DNA of 64,000 nucleotides from Arenibacter catalasegens (GCF_002909235.1 NZ_PHQQ01000015.1:62001-126000), one strand, 5' to 3'; shown: positions 9,149 through 19,205, counted from the first letter of the stretch. Numbers and translations: made by a program. Notes: a model not told the origin generated them from the letters alone.

Positions 9149-9392
9149 ATTACGATCTTTCGAAGAATTGAGCACTAATGGGATAAATTGCCGCAAGATT
9201 ATTTGTATTAGAAAAAGGTCTGGCAATCAATCTTTTTAAATAAAAATTATTGCAAATTGATATTTAAAATTATTAATAATGCGGATCAAGGGTTGAAATA
9301 AATTAGAAAACAAGTCCGATTTGTTGAAAAATAACGCCTAAAACTTGCTTATATTTTTGATTATCAGTAACCTAAATGTGATTTCAAACAGC

Positions 9393-9643
9393 ATGTAAGT
9401 ATGAATGCCAACAAGGATTACAAGTTAGTGAAAATTTATTGTTATGTCTGTGAAAAGTATGGGGATTCCCTACATATCGTCTTTCCGAATCGTGCCGATT
9501 GCCCAGATAGTAGAGCACCCTTCCAAAAACTTTGTGTTGGTATCGGTATCGGCATAAGTGTTCTGGAAGCCGAGTATAGTGCTTTCGGTCTTGCCCAGCA
9601 CATAGTTGAGCACTCCCTGCACACTGTTCCGATATAGTATCAT
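9393..9643 (-). pseudogene. Relaxase N-terminal remnant, frameshifted
   Basis: An ATG at 9641-9643, 2 bp after the mobC stop, opens MILYRNSVQGVLNYVLGKTE and then STILGFQNTYADTDTNTKFL; the frame stops at 9470. Near 9520 the likely continuation moves to another frame (VLYYLGNRHDSERRYV) and then decays. The G-x-x-x-YVLGK ... ILGFQN pattern resembles the N-terminus of MobA/VirD2-like relaxases, and the position directly after mobC is where a relaxase belongs. The conserved HxH metal site and all later parts are gone, so transfer from this locus would need a relaxase in trans. Moderate confidence, because the match is to a pattern and not to a catalytic motif. Confidence 0.5.
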
Positions 9644-9645
9644 TG

Positions 9646-10038
9646 CTATGATTCTTGATTTTTGGTGTTGATCGTTTCTATCAATTGTAGCATCAGTTCG
9701 CTGGCCATTTGCATCTCCCGTTCTAGGTTGGCGTTCGGGCTTCCCATGTTCTTGTAGTTGGCCACCTTGACCAGTTGGTTGATGTTGGTGCCTATTCTGT
9801 TCAATTGGTAACTGAGGTTCGACCTACCATCTGGGAACCGCTTCTTTTTATTCGTTTCCCTGTTCAGGATCAGCTTTCTCAAAAATGGCCCGACCGTTCC
9901 TCTTTTCCGAAAATCAAGATTATAGGACTGCAGGGTAGTCTTTACCTTTTCCAGTTCGGCACCATTGAACCGAAGCGTTATGGCATGTTCCCGCTTCCTG
10001 TCCCCCAAGCGTTTTCTTCCCCCTTTATTGATTGCCAT
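9646..10038 (-). CDS. MobC-like relaxosome accessory protein
   Basis: 130 residues, basic. The N-terminal part (GGRKRLGDRKREHAITLRFN) looks like a ribbon-helix-helix DNA-binding segment. The C-terminal half contains LSYQLNRIGTNINQLVKVAN, the conserved 'R-x-G-x-N-[IL]-NQ' signature of MobC-type plasmid mobilisation proteins, followed by an acidic coiled region. MobC helps melt the origin of transfer so that the relaxase can nick. The gene directly downstream is a relaxase remnant 2 bp away, so the operon was mobC-relaxase and is now broken. The transfer origin would be expected just upstream (10039-10340). Confidence 0.8.
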   Translation of the reverse strand: MAINKGGRKRLGDRKREHAITLRFNGAELEKVKTTLQSYNLDFRKRGTVGPFLRKLILNRETNKKKRFPDGRSNLSYQLNRIGTNINQLVKVANYKNMGSPNANLEREMQMASELMLQLIETINTKNQES

Positions 10039-10802
10039 TTTTAAGCTTATTATTCATTTCTTACCTGCTTCAAGCAGGGTTTTCACTTCGTTAGAAGTAG
10101 GCATTTTGCGTTGCGCAAAACATAACTTGCTATCTTCTCCGAAGATTAATATTTATTCAATTTTTTTAATGGTATTTTTCTCAAAACGGGCGGGTCGGAT
10201 TTGTTCCTATTTTAAAACAAAAATAACCTTCCGATTACGCAAATCATATTTACCTATATACATATTTCCATATATTTATATTATCATATTTAAATATATC
10301 CATATATCGTGACGGAAGCATTGCATGGATATATCATGAAAATTTCCAACGTTCTCCATACAAACACGGGGCTATGTAACATTTCACCTGAAAGAAATTC
10401 TTGTGGATAGGGGAAGAAAGGTCAAGGGGTTTTTTCTCCCCTTGTGCTTTCGAGCGGCACCGAGGGGGCCAGAAAATCTGGAACGGAGGGGCTTTTCATT
10501 CGGGCGGCGGAGCCTGTCCGTATAGAAGGACCATAGTGGAAGGTTTTCTGGCTTCCGCAGGGGCTTGGGATTCATGACATTAATAACATTGATAAAGATG
10601 CCCATGCTGGACACACAGAATGGCTATAATTCAGCCTTCTGATCTATCAAAAAATAAAAATCCTTACATTTAACCTGGCCCGATCTCGGAATGATAGGCC
10701 CCATCGGATCTTCTCTTCCGAAACCATATCCGGAAGGTTAAGCAAAATGACTTATTTCAAATAAAATAGTTTTTCAATAAATAGCTTTTCTCAAATTTTT
10801 AT
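10039..10802. other. Non-coding region with candidate oriT repeat
   Basis: 764 bp with no supported gene. 10200-10345 is very AT-rich with ATAT-type repeats and holds a 10-bp inverted repeat (ATATATCCAT at 10294-10303, ATGGATATAT at 10325-10334, 21-nt spacer containing CGTGACGGAAGC). It lies upstream of mobC, the place for an oriT, but no nick site can be recognised. 10420-10600 is markedly more GC-rich than its surroundings and contains a partial inverted repeat (AGAAAATCTGG / GGTTTTCTGG). The promoter of the helicase gene at 10803 must lie near the right end. Confidence 0.45.
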
Positions 10803-13800
10803 ATGAAATACAAGAACAACCAGATTATTTATAGCCCTTCCGACCTATCTTCTCACAGCAGCTGCAAACATCTTAGTCAGCTCAACAAACAGCATGCCAG
10901 AGGCGAAATTGCAGATCCAGAACAATACACGAATCGTGTTTTGCAAATGCTGAAGGAGAAAGGTATCGAGTTTGAAGAGAATCACCTACAGGAGATCAAG
11001 GATCAAGGAAGGACTGTATCAGAAATTAGTACTGATGATTCCCATGCTGAGAAGCATACAATAGATGCCATGAAAGCTGGTATTGATGTTATTTACCAGG
11101 CAAGGTTGAAAGAAGTTGGTAAATGGAGCGGATGGGCTGATTTTCTAAAGAAGGTTGATAAACCAAGTGATTTAGGAGATTGGTCTTATGAGGTATGGGA
11201 TACCAAGCTGGCGAATGAAACCAAGGCCGGAACAATTTTACAAATTGGCCTTTATTCAGAGCGCGTAGCTCAAATCCAAGGTATAACTCCAGAGTACATG
11301 GGTGTTATAAAACCTGATGGTGAAGAATACTATCGCTATGATGAACATACGGCATATATACGGGTTGTAAAACGGAATTTGGAAGAAGCAATTGCCAATG
11401 ATGAAGAGACCTACCCTGAGCCAGTCAGCCATTGCGATATTTGCAGGTGGTGGAAGAACTGTAATGCTATTAGACGAAGAGATGATCACCTAACCTTTGT
11501 GGCTGGAATGGGTAAATCACAAATGAAGGAACTCAATTTGCATGATGTTGACACCCTTGAGAAACTGGCCTGTCTTGATTTACCTGTGCCTTTTAATCCT
11601 TCTAAAGGTGTTAAAGAAACTTACAACAAACTTCGAGAGCAGGCTCGTTTACAGCATAAGAGCAGAAAAAACGGATATGAACCTTACTACGAAACTTTAG
11701 ACATTGAAGAAGGCAAAGGCCTGAACAAACTACCAGAGCCTTCCACGAATGATATTTACCTCGATTTTGAAGGCGACCGGATGGTTGAGCCAGATGGTCT
11801 TGAGTACATGATTGGTTATGTGCACAAAGGTATATACCATGCCTTCTGGGCTAAAAACGAAACTGAAGAAAAAGAAATTTTTGAGCAATTCATTGACTTT
11901 GCCTTTAAGCTAAAAAAAGAAGACCCCTCACTCCATATATACCATTATGCACCTTACGAAGTCATGGCTTTTAAGCGGCTAATGGGTAAATATGCATCGC
12001 GTGAAAATGAAATTGATACTTTTTTAAGATCAAACACATTTGTAGATCTCTATAGTGTTATTCGGCAGTCTGTACGAGCTAGCGTTGAGAAATACTCAAT
12101 CAAAGACTTGGAAGCGTTTTTTGGCTACAAGCGCAAGATGAATTTACGCGATCTCTCAAGTCAAAAATCACAACTAGAGTTACTCCTTCAAACCGGTAAT
12201 ATTGATAAATTAACAAAGGAAACCAAAGATGCCGTCCAGCTCTACAACCAAGATGACTGCGAATCATTGGTTCGACTTCAAGCATGGTTGGAGGATATTC
12301 GTGCCAGGCTAATTGGTGATGGTGAAAACATTACAAGACCTGAAGATGGTGATGGTGATGCCAGTGATAATATCACTGCGCATCAAGAGCGCATTCAGCC
12401 CATTATGAATGCTTTACTTGATGGTGTGCCTCCAATAAAGGCTGAACGAAGCGAAGTTGAGCAGGCTCGATATATTCTGGCTCATATGCTGGATTGGTAT
12501 CGCAGAGAGAAGAAGACATTTTGGTGGGAGTTTTTCCGATTAAAAGAGCTTCCTGAAGATGAGCTCTTGGAAGAGCGAAAGGCAATTTCTTTTCTAGAGT
12601 ATACAGGTAATCGAGAGCCTGAAAAAAGAAGTGTAGTTGATACGTATACATTTCCACCTCAAGAATGTGATTTGCGTCCAGGTCAGACTGTAGAGGATCA
12701 GGAAGACAATAAGCTGGGCACCATTCATGAGATTGACATTGATTCTGGTATACTCCGAATCAAAAAGGGGCCATCTAAAATCGACCTGCCCCACCCAATT
12801 TCCGTTATGAGTTTGGAAAGCATTAATTCCAGTACCAAAGAAGAAGCCATCATCAGGTTGGCGGAATGGGTTGTGGCCAATGGTATGGACAGTAAAGATG
12901 AGACATACCGAGCAGCGAGACAATTGCTCTTGAATGCTCCTCCAAGTTTAACAGAGGCGCTAATCTTCACTGAGGGTATTCTGGAGAGAACATTTGACTT
13001 TGCTGCCAAACTAGACCATAGTTATCTGCCTGTTCAAGGCCCTCCAGGTGCGGGCAAAAGTTTTACGGGAAGTCTGCTTATTGTTCGTTTGGCTCAGCAA
13101 GGAAAGAAAATCGGGATAACAGCACTTAGTCACAAGGTTATCACAAACTTGCTGACTAAAGTTTGGGAGGTAGCTCAAAAGGAAGGATTTAACATTCAAA
13201 TGATACAAAAGACCGAGCCTATTCCGGATAATCCTTCCCCTTGGTCGGTAAATAATGATGAAAATGCTATCCAATCAGCCATAGGCAGTGTGGACGTTAT
13301 TGCCGGAACATCTTTTATGTGGAGCAAATCACCTTATGAAGATAGTGTGGACTACCTCTTTGTAGATGAAGCTGGCCAGTTGTCTTTGATTGATACGCTT
13401 GCTGTTTCGCACTGCTGCTCAAACCTCGTTCTTTTGGGCGATCCACAACAATTGAAACAACCCCAGCAAGGCGTACATCCGGACGGCACTGAAGTATCAG
13501 CTCTGGAACACGTATTACAGGGCGAGAAAACAATTTCTGATGAACAAGGGGTCTTTTTAGATAAAACCTGGCGCATGCATTCATCTATTAATGCGTTTGT
13601 ATCAGAACTCTTTTATGAGAACAGATTACAATCAAAAGACCATCTCGATCAACAGCAGATTATAGGCTCAAAGTATGCTGGAGCTGGATTGTACCTTGAA
13701 GAAGTCGAACACACTGGAAATACCAATTCCTCTTCCGAAGAGGTTGATATGGTGTCGGAAATTGTGGAGCACCTGACTGGTGGCAATGTTACTTTTATTA

Positions 13801-14159
13801 ATGAAAAGAATGAAGAAGTTACCTTGACGATCAGTGATATAAAAATCATTACTCCTTACAATGCACAAGTACAGGCCATCAAAAAACGTTTGCCCAATTT
13901 GGAGGTTGGCACGGTTGACAAATTCCAGGGTCAGGAAGCTCCCGTAATTATTTACTCTGTAGCCACTTCCAGCTTGGATGAAGCTCCACGTGGAATGGAC
14001 TTTCTATTTAGCCCCAACCGATTTAATGTGGCCGTTTCTAGAGCCCGTACACGTTTTATTATGGTGGCAAACCCAGCTATTTTTGAAGCGGAGTGCAAAA
14101 GCCCACACCAAATAAAATTGGCGAATGCCTTTTGTAGGTTTAAGGAACTTTCACAGTGA
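10803..14159 (+). CDS. RecB-like nuclease / RNase H-like / SF1 helicase fusion (TM0106 type)
   Basis: 1118 residues. Part 1 (1-240) is a RecB/Cas4-like PD-(D/E)xK nuclease of the TM0106 type: YSPSDLSSHSSCKHL, then WSYEVWDTKLANETKAGTIL (D, E/K catalytic pattern and Q) and a C-terminal cysteine cluster CDICRWWKNC that, with the early Cys, could hold an Fe-S cluster. Part 2 (about 315-500) is an RNase H-like exonuclease domain: IYLDFEGDRM, a later YNQDDCESLVRL. Part 3 (about 700-1118) is an SF1 DNA2/NAM7-like helicase: QGPPGAGKS Walker A, DEAGQLS Walker B, LLGDPQQLKQ, VDKFQGQEAP, and NVAVSRAR. The fusion suggests a DNA- or RNA-processing helicase-nuclease. It stands alone on the plus strand, convergent with hsdR. 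A role in defence is inferred from the island context only. Confidence 0.85.
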   Translation: MKYKNNQIIYSPSDLSSHSSCKHLSQLNKQHARGEIADPEQYTNRVLQMLKEKGIEFEENHLQEIKDQGRTVSEISTDDSHAEKHTIDAMKAGIDVIYQARLKEVGKWSGWADFLKKVDKPSDLGDWSYEVWDTKLANETKAGTILQIGLYSERVAQIQGITPEYMGVIKPDGEEYYRYDEHTAYIRVVKRNLEEAIANDEETYPEPVSHCDICRWWKNCNAIRRRDDHLTFVAGMGKSQMKELNLHDVDTLEKLACLDLPVPFNPSKGVKETYNKLREQARLQHKSRKNGYEPYYETLDIEEGKGLNKLPEPSTNDIYLDFEGDRMVEPDGLEYMIGYVHKGIYHAFWAKNETEEKEIFEQFIDFAFKLKKEDPSLHIYHYAPYEVMAFKRLMGKYASRENEIDTFLRSNTFVDLYSVIRQSVRASVEKYSIKDLEAFFGYKRKMNLRDLSSQKSQLELLLQTGNIDKLTKETKDAVQLYNQDDCESLVRLQAWLEDIRARLIGDGENITRPEDGDGDASDNITAHQERIQPIMNALLDGVPPIKAERSEVEQARYILAHMLDWYRREKKTFWWEFFRLKELPEDELLEERKAISFLEYTGNREPEKRSVVDTYTFPPQECDLRPGQTVEDQEDNKLGTIHEIDIDSGILRIKKGPSKIDLPHPISVMSLESINSSTKEEAIIRLAEWVVANGMDSKDETYRAARQLLLNAPPSLTEALIFTEGILERTFDFAAKLDHSYLPVQGPPGAGKSFTGSLLIVRLAQQGKKIGITALSHKVITNLLTKVWEVAQKEGFNIQMIQKTEPIPDNPSPWSVNNDENAIQSAIGSVDVIAGTSFMWSKSPYEDSVDYLFVDEAGQLSLIDTLAVSHCCSNLVLLGDPQQLKQPQQGVHPDGTEVSALEHVLQGEKTISDEQGVFLDKTWRMHSSINAFVSELFYENRLQSKDHLDQQQIIGSKYAGAGLYLEEVEHTGNTNSSSEEVDMVSEIVEHLTGGNVTFINEKNEEVTLTISDIKIITPYNAQVQAIKKRLPNLEVGTVDKFQGQEAPVIIYSVATSSLDEAPRGMDFLFSPNRFNVAVSRARTRFIMVANPAIFEAECKSPHQIKLANAFCRFKELSQ

Positions 14160-14296
14160 ACCCGAGACCCGTAATTAAATTATAAATGCCTAAAGTCGAT
14201 TAATAATTAGGTCTATAGTCAAAATCCTAGCACACAGAAAACACGCAAGATATATCAAGTGATGTTTATCAGCCGTCCTTTCCAATACTTAACAAA

Positions 14297-17200
14297 CTAC
14301 CCATTCAAGCGTTTAAAAACCTTTTTCAACATATACTCTTTAACCAGCATTCCAAAATCTTTGTCGTCCATCATTTTACTGAAAATGTCTTGGTTTTGTT
14401 CCATTCTACCTATCAGCTTATCCATAAAAGCGTCCTCAAAGCCAAATTTAAAATTGTCCAACGAATTGTTTTTGGCTTGTTCGGACAATCTATCATCGGC
14501 CACCAACTCTGCCTCTATTTGGTCGAAAAACAACTTATCCGCTTGACTAAATTCGGTGCCAAATTTTTTGTTCAATAGATTAATAATTTCGGATAAAGCT
14601 TCTTGTTCCTCTTTATTTGCCAAACGGATTCCGGCACCGGAAATTCCCTCCAATTGATATTCTCCTTCGCTCTCCATCAACAATCGCTGCTCTCCTATCT
14701 TCTGCAACCGATAGTATTCCAAGGACACTTCATCCCCCAATTTAAAGCGGTCGTTTTGACTTTTTCGAGGTAACTTCTTCAATAAGAATCGACCATACGT
14801 ATAGAGCTTTTCCAACTCCACATCCGAAAAAGGCATAATCTGGGTCAAAAATGAATACAACCTGGTAAACGACTGCAAAGCATGTTTAAAATTATCCTGG
14901 GTAACTTCGGTGCCAAATATATCTTCTTTAGAATTTTCTACAGGCAATTTTTTATACCGTTCAACGGCAGGGTCTATGTAGGCGTTTAATTTACCTTGTT
15001 CCTTTACGGATAGGGTAATCGCGGATTTAAAGAAAACGTTGCAAAAGTTATCGATTTCGGTCTGCCAAATTATATGTGCCTTTTCAATTTCAGTTTTTAG
15101 GTCGAATAAATGATTGGGGTCGGTATTCGATTCTATTGAGGTAAGCTCATAGTAGGGCTGAAAGGAAGCCAATACCTCCTCTGCCTCATTGGCGAAATCC
15201 AGTATAAAAGTATCTTCCTTTCCTGTATGCATCCGGTTTAAGCGGGACAATGTTTGGACACATTTTACACCGGACAACTTCTTATCTACATACATCGTAT
15301 GCAGCAAAGGTTGGTCAAACCCGGTCTGGTATTTGTCGGCCACTATGAGCAATTGATATTCCGAGGAAGCAAATTTTCGTGGCAGTTCCTTTTCCTTAAA
15401 GCCATTTATCCCTACCTCTGTTACTCCTTCCGGATATAGGTCATAAATCACCTTACCAGAAAATGCTACGATTGTCTTGATGTCGAGGTAGCCCATTTTC
15501 TGGATGTACTTGTCAAACTCTTCTTTGTAGCGCACAGCGTGCAATCGAGAACCCGTTACCAGCATCGCTTTGGCCATACCGCCGATCTTCTTGGAAACGA
15601 CCTGCCTAAAATGCTCAATGATTACTTCTGTTTTTTGGGCCAGGTTATGGGGATGCAGTGATAAGAAACGCCCGATAGCTCTTGCTGCCTGTTTTTTATT
15701 GACTTTTGGGTCGTCCTCTATTTCCTTTGACAGCCTAAAATAGGTTTTATAGGTGGTATAATTCTTAAGTACATCCAGAATGAAACCTTCCTCGATTGCC
15801 TGTTTCATACTATAAAGATGGAAAGGCTTTGGAATACCGCTCTTATCGGGTGTGCCAAAAACCTCGACCGTTTTGGTCTTCGGGGTGGCCGTAAAAGCAA
15901 AAAAACTGAGATTATCCTGTTTTCCCCTGGCCTCCATGGATTTCCGGATTTGATCTTCCGCATCTTCTTCCAATCCAGAATCAAGCTCTTCCAATGCTGC
16001 TTCTTCCAACGATTTGGCAGAAAGGACTTCTTTCATTTTCTTGGTGGCCTCTCCGCCCTGGGAGGAGTGTGCCTCATCTATGATTACGGCATACTTCCTA
16101 GCTGGCAACTCTCCTATTTTTTCTAGGATAAAGGGAAACTTCTGTAGGGTAGTAATAATGATATTGGATCCTGCTGTAATAGCATCGGCCAATTGTTGGG
16201 AGTTCTTTTCTATTTTTTGGACCACCCCTTGTTTGTGTTCAAACTGATAAATGGTACTCTGCAACTGGCTGTCCAATACCTTGCGATCGGTTATAACCAA
16301 AACGGAATCGAAAACTCGTTCATTATTGGCATTGTGCAGACTGGACAATCGATACGACAACCAAGCAATGGAATTGGATTTCCCCGAACCTGCGGAATGT
16401 TGTATCAAGTAATTATGGCCAGCACCTTTACGTTTGGTATCTGTTGTAAGTTTGCGAACGACATCCATTTGATGATAGCGCGGGAAGATCAGGGTTTCCT
16501 TCGTTTTTTGGACACCATTTAGTTGGAATGTTTCTACATTCAAATGCAGGAACTTTCCAATAATATCCATAAAACTATCCTTGGCCCAAACATTTTCCCA
16601 TAAATAGGCTGTTCTGTAACCTTCTTTGTTTAGTGGGTTGCCGGCCCCATTATTGTCGCCTAGGTTAAAGGGCAAGTATCTTGTATCGTTGCCGGCCAAT
16701 TTAGTGGTCATAAAGCATTCGTCGGTATCTACGGCAAAATGGACCAGAGTACGTTTCTTAAACTGAAAGATAGGTTCCGTTGGTTCCCTATCATAAACGT
16801 ATTGCTTTTTGGCATTGGACACGTTTTGACCTGAAAACTGGTTCTTTAATTCTATGGTGGCAACTGGCAAGCCGTTTAGACTTAAAACCATATCCAACGA
16901 ATTGCTGCCGTTTCGCTCGTAATACAGCTGGCGGGTGACCGATAAATTATTGGTTGCATATAAAACCTCGGCCTCTGGGTTCAAGGTGCTTTCCGGACGG
17001 AAGTATGCCATTTTGAACTTCACCCCATAGTCCGTAAAACCATTGCGCAGCACATCCAAAGTACCACGGTTGTCCAACTCTTTCAATAAACGTTGCATTA
17101 CTTTTTGCTCAACATTTTCCTTGTGGATGTTTACGATCTTATCCCAAAGCGCAGGCTGAGAGTTTTGCAAAAACTGAATAATATACATGGGGAACAGGCC

Positions 17201-17311
17201 TAATTTCGCATCAAAATCTTGGGAATATCCTTTTATATAGCCCCCATTCTCCAATAAGGAGGTTTCTATGGCTTCTTCAAATGTAAGTTCAGTATGTATT
17301 CCCTTTGACAT
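14297..17311 (-). CDS. hsdR: Type I restriction enzyme, endonuclease/translocase subunit R
   Basis: 1004 residues, typical HsdR length. N-terminal nuclease domain: Asp140 in SLDMVLSLNG and Glu154-x-Lys156 in IELKN (PD-(D/E)xK). SF2 translocase: Walker A SAGSGKS (306-312), DEAH at 412-415 (VIIDEAHSSQGG), motif III FTATPK, motif VI region TLSRLNRM. C-terminal helical region for binding HsdM/HsdS. It cuts unmethylated DNA after ATP-driven translocation when complexed with HsdM and HsdS. It is last in an operon hsdM-hsdS-NACHT-AlbA-hsdR; the 67-bp gap to the AlbA gene and the same strand suggest co-transcription. No missing catalytic residue is seen, so the enzyme appears complete. Confidence 0.95.
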   Translation of the reverse strand: MSKGIHTELTFEEAIETSLLENGGYIKGYSQDFDAKLGLFPMYIIQFLQNSQPALWDKIVNIHKENVEQKVMQRLLKELDNRGTLDVLRNGFTDYGVKFKMAYFRPESTLNPEAEVLYATNNLSVTRQLYYERNGSNSLDMVLSLNGLPVATIELKNQFSGQNVSNAKKQYVYDREPTEPIFQFKKRTLVHFAVDTDECFMTTKLAGNDTRYLPFNLGDNNGAGNPLNKEGYRTAYLWENVWAKDSFMDIIGKFLHLNVETFQLNGVQKTKETLIFPRYHQMDVVRKLTTDTKRKGAGHNYLIQHSAGSGKSNSIAWLSYRLSSLHNANNERVFDSVLVITDRKVLDSQLQSTIYQFEHKQGVVQKIEKNSQQLADAITAGSNIIITTLQKFPFILEKIGELPARKYAVIIDEAHSSQGGEATKKMKEVLSAKSLEEAALEELDSGLEEDAEDQIRKSMEARGKQDNLSFFAFTATPKTKTVEVFGTPDKSGIPKPFHLYSMKQAIEEGFILDVLKNYTTYKTYFRLSKEIEDDPKVNKKQAARAIGRFLSLHPHNLAQKTEVIIEHFRQVVSKKIGGMAKAMLVTGSRLHAVRYKEEFDKYIQKMGYLDIKTIVAFSGKVIYDLYPEGVTEVGINGFKEKELPRKFASSEYQLLIVADKYQTGFDQPLLHTMYVDKKLSGVKCVQTLSRLNRMHTGKEDTFILDFANEAEEVLASFQPYYELTSIESNTDPNHLFDLKTEIEKAHIIWQTEIDNFCNVFFKSAITLSVKEQGKLNAYIDPAVERYKKLPVENSKEDIFGTEVTQDNFKHALQSFTRLYSFLTQIMPFSDVELEKLYTYGRFLLKKLPRKSQNDRFKLGDEVSLEYYRLQKIGEQRLLMESEGEYQLEGISGAGIRLANKEEQEALSEIINLLNKKFGTEFSQADKLFFDQIEAELVADDRLSEQAKNNSLDNFKFGFEDAFMDKLIGRMEQNQDIFSKMMDDKDFGMLVKEYMLKKVFKRLNG

Positions 17312-17378
17312 ATTCCAATATCCTTATTCAGTTGTTTTCCTAGTTCCTGACTTAATTACCATCTTAGTTACCTGTTAG

Positions 17379-18998
17379 TTACCTCTTAGTTACTTCTCCG
17401 TTACCACCTTTATCACCATAATCATCGTTATTTTTGTCCCCAACCTTATTTTTTAGGATGTCAAGAACACCTTTGCCCGATTTTGTCGTAATATATTCTT
17501 GATTGGGACTACTGGGTTTATCTGGAATAGTCCTGCTTAAAAGACCTTGCTCTATAAGTGGCTCTATGTACCGCTTAAAATTATCAGTATGTACTTTTAA
17601 TTGAAGTTCTTTCTCTTGTATGTCTTTATTAGACCTGGGTTTCTCACAATACTTTAGTACCTTTATTTGTTCTATAATTAGCTTATTAGCTTGGTCGTTA
17701 GCTTGGTCGTTAGCTTGGTCGTTAGCTTGGTCGTTAGCTTGGTCGTTAAAACTTGGATGAATTGGAATTTCGATTAAAAAATGTGTTCTAGAAGGTTCGT
17801 TCGTATCAAATTCGGCAGCATTGGAACCATTATCTTTTAGGGCTTTTACAATAGTAGGAATACCAGTGCCTCTACCTTCCGTCAGTCTTAGTTCCTTTAG
17901 AAATTCCCCAATACGTCTATTTCTATACCGTCTGGCCCTAACAACCCCTTTATCAAAATCTTCTTGCTTTAAAGATGGGTCGGCACCATTATAGCTGATT
18001 ATTTCAATGGCTTCCGGTAATATTCGTACTTCAATAGGGTCTTGCAGTTCATAATTTCGATGATATACCGCATTGGAAAGTGCCTCTTCAATGGCATTGT
18101 AAGGATAATTAAAAGCCCTATCCGAAGTCTCCCTGTCGTCATACTTGATCACCTTTTCCTTTATAAAATTGGTCTTGATATAAGATAGAACATCCACCAA
18201 TTGATTTTGAATAGGCCCCCTGAAAATTTTCTCGTTAAAATCCTTCCCTCCAAGACCTTTAGGGAATTCTACCAGATCTATTTGAACCCCTTTATAAAAT
18301 TCCTCGGGTGTCTCGGAAAACATTAGTAAACCCACATTTTTAGGAAACAAATGTTCATTGGCACCTTGTGAAAGGTTCATTTTTTCGGCAAGTTCTTCTA
18401 CCGTCATATGGCTGCTTTCTCCATACAACCGGCTTTTGGTTTTTTCCAAATGTCCGCGCATCAAAGGAAAACTCATGTCGCTAACGCTGGCGTGCGTATT
18501 CACCCGATCATCAAAGGGAACTTTGGCCGTTAGTTGTAGCAGTTCCGCTTCCTGTTCAGCATTCGGAACAATACTATTAGATTGAAAACGGAGACGGTAA
18601 TTATAGTTTTTGTGCTTGGCAGTTACATCATCTGGTACTTTATAGGGTCTATTACTTCCCCCAGGCACCCATATAACCAATGCGTGTTTCCCATCTAGGG
18701 CTTCTAGGGACAATCTTGGGAAATATGAAGGTTTGATAAGGTTACAATATCCCACCAATTCCTTTTCAACCTTTTCGAGTTGGGTGGGGTCGAAACCGAA
18801 AATTGGTCGAATAGGTTTGCCATCCTTTTCTTCTACGCCGACAATAATATAGCCACTACCCTCGTTTTCAAAATCATTTGCAAAAGCACAGACCGAACGC
18901 ATGATGGCAGAAGGGTTCCATCCCTTTTTAAACTCCATACGCGTACCTTCCACCACGTTTCCTGATACTAAATCTTCAATGCTGATTAATATGCTCAT
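17379..18998 (-). CDS. AlbA_2 (Schlafen-like) / HATPase regulator-like protein in the hsd operon
   Basis: 539 residues. An AlbA_2/Schlafen-type domain (about 15-135: EGTRMEFKKGWNP, SVCAFANDFENEGSGYIIVGV) is followed by an ATP-binding helix-rich region with a HATPase_c_4-like segment (NAIEEALSNAVYHRNYE at 301-317, EGRGTGIPTIVKAL at 374-387). After a linker of five NDQA repeats comes a winged-helix C-terminus (about 440-520). Proteins of this layout are usually annotated as ATP-binding proteins or transcriptional regulators and often sit beside type I R-M genes. Possible roles are regulation of the hsd operon or a nucleic-acid sensor; neither is shown by sequence. The gap of 207 bp to the NACHT gene could hold an internal promoter. 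Confidence 0.85.
   Translation of the reverse strand: MSILISIEDLVSGNVVEGTRMEFKKGWNPSAIMRSVCAFANDFENEGSGYIIVGVEEKDGKPIRPIFGFDPTQLEKVEKELVGYCNLIKPSYFPRLSLEALDGKHALVIWVPGGSNRPYKVPDDVTAKHKNYNYRLRFQSNSIVPNAEQEAELLQLTAKVPFDDRVNTHASVSDMSFPLMRGHLEKTKSRLYGESSHMTVEELAEKMNLSQGANEHLFPKNVGLLMFSETPEEFYKGVQIDLVEFPKGLGGKDFNEKIFRGPIQNQLVDVLSYIKTNFIKEKVIKYDDRETSDRAFNYPYNAIEEALSNAVYHRNYELQDPIEVRILPEAIEIISYNGADPSLKQEDFDKGVVRARRYRNRRIGEFLKELRLTEGRGTGIPTIVKALKDNGSNAAEFDTNEPSRTHFLIEIPIHPSFNDQANDQANDQANDQANDQANKLIIEQIKVLKYCEKPRSNKDIQEKELQLKVHTDNFKRYIEPLIEQGLLSRTIPDKPSSPNQEYITTKSGKGVLDILKNKVGDKNNDDYGDKGGNGEVTKR
17688..17747 (-). repeat. Five 12-bp tandem repeats encoding NDQA
   Basis: Five perfect copies of a 12-bp unit (plus-strand TTAGCTTGGTCG) encode residues 418-437 of the AlbA/HATPase protein. 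The unit length is a multiple of three, so slippage would change linker length between the ATPase and winged-helix parts without a frameshift. Confidence 0.9.
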
Positions 18999-19205
18999 AT
19001 ATTCAAAATAAATCTACCGCAATAGGTTAACTTTTCAATGACCATTTCGGCAATACGTGTATATTTCTCCTTTTGAAATTGACTTTGCATATACTTTTAA
19101 AGAAAATCATCGAGGGAGAAATAATTCAAGTTAGTTTCAAAATATAGGCTCCTTTCTTCAATATATTATTCATCAAAAATTAAGGCTACATATATTTTCT
19201 AGGTT

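Noticed and set aside
9401-9637. 78-codon plus-strand open frame (MNANKDYKLVKIY...)
   Set aside because: It lies antisense to the relaxase remnant, whose minus-strand reading resembles a family and follows mobC by 2 bp.
10384-10614. 76-codon minus-strand open frame in the GC-rich block
   Set aside because: Arginine/proline-rich, no family likeness, and typical of chance frames in a structured non-coding segment.
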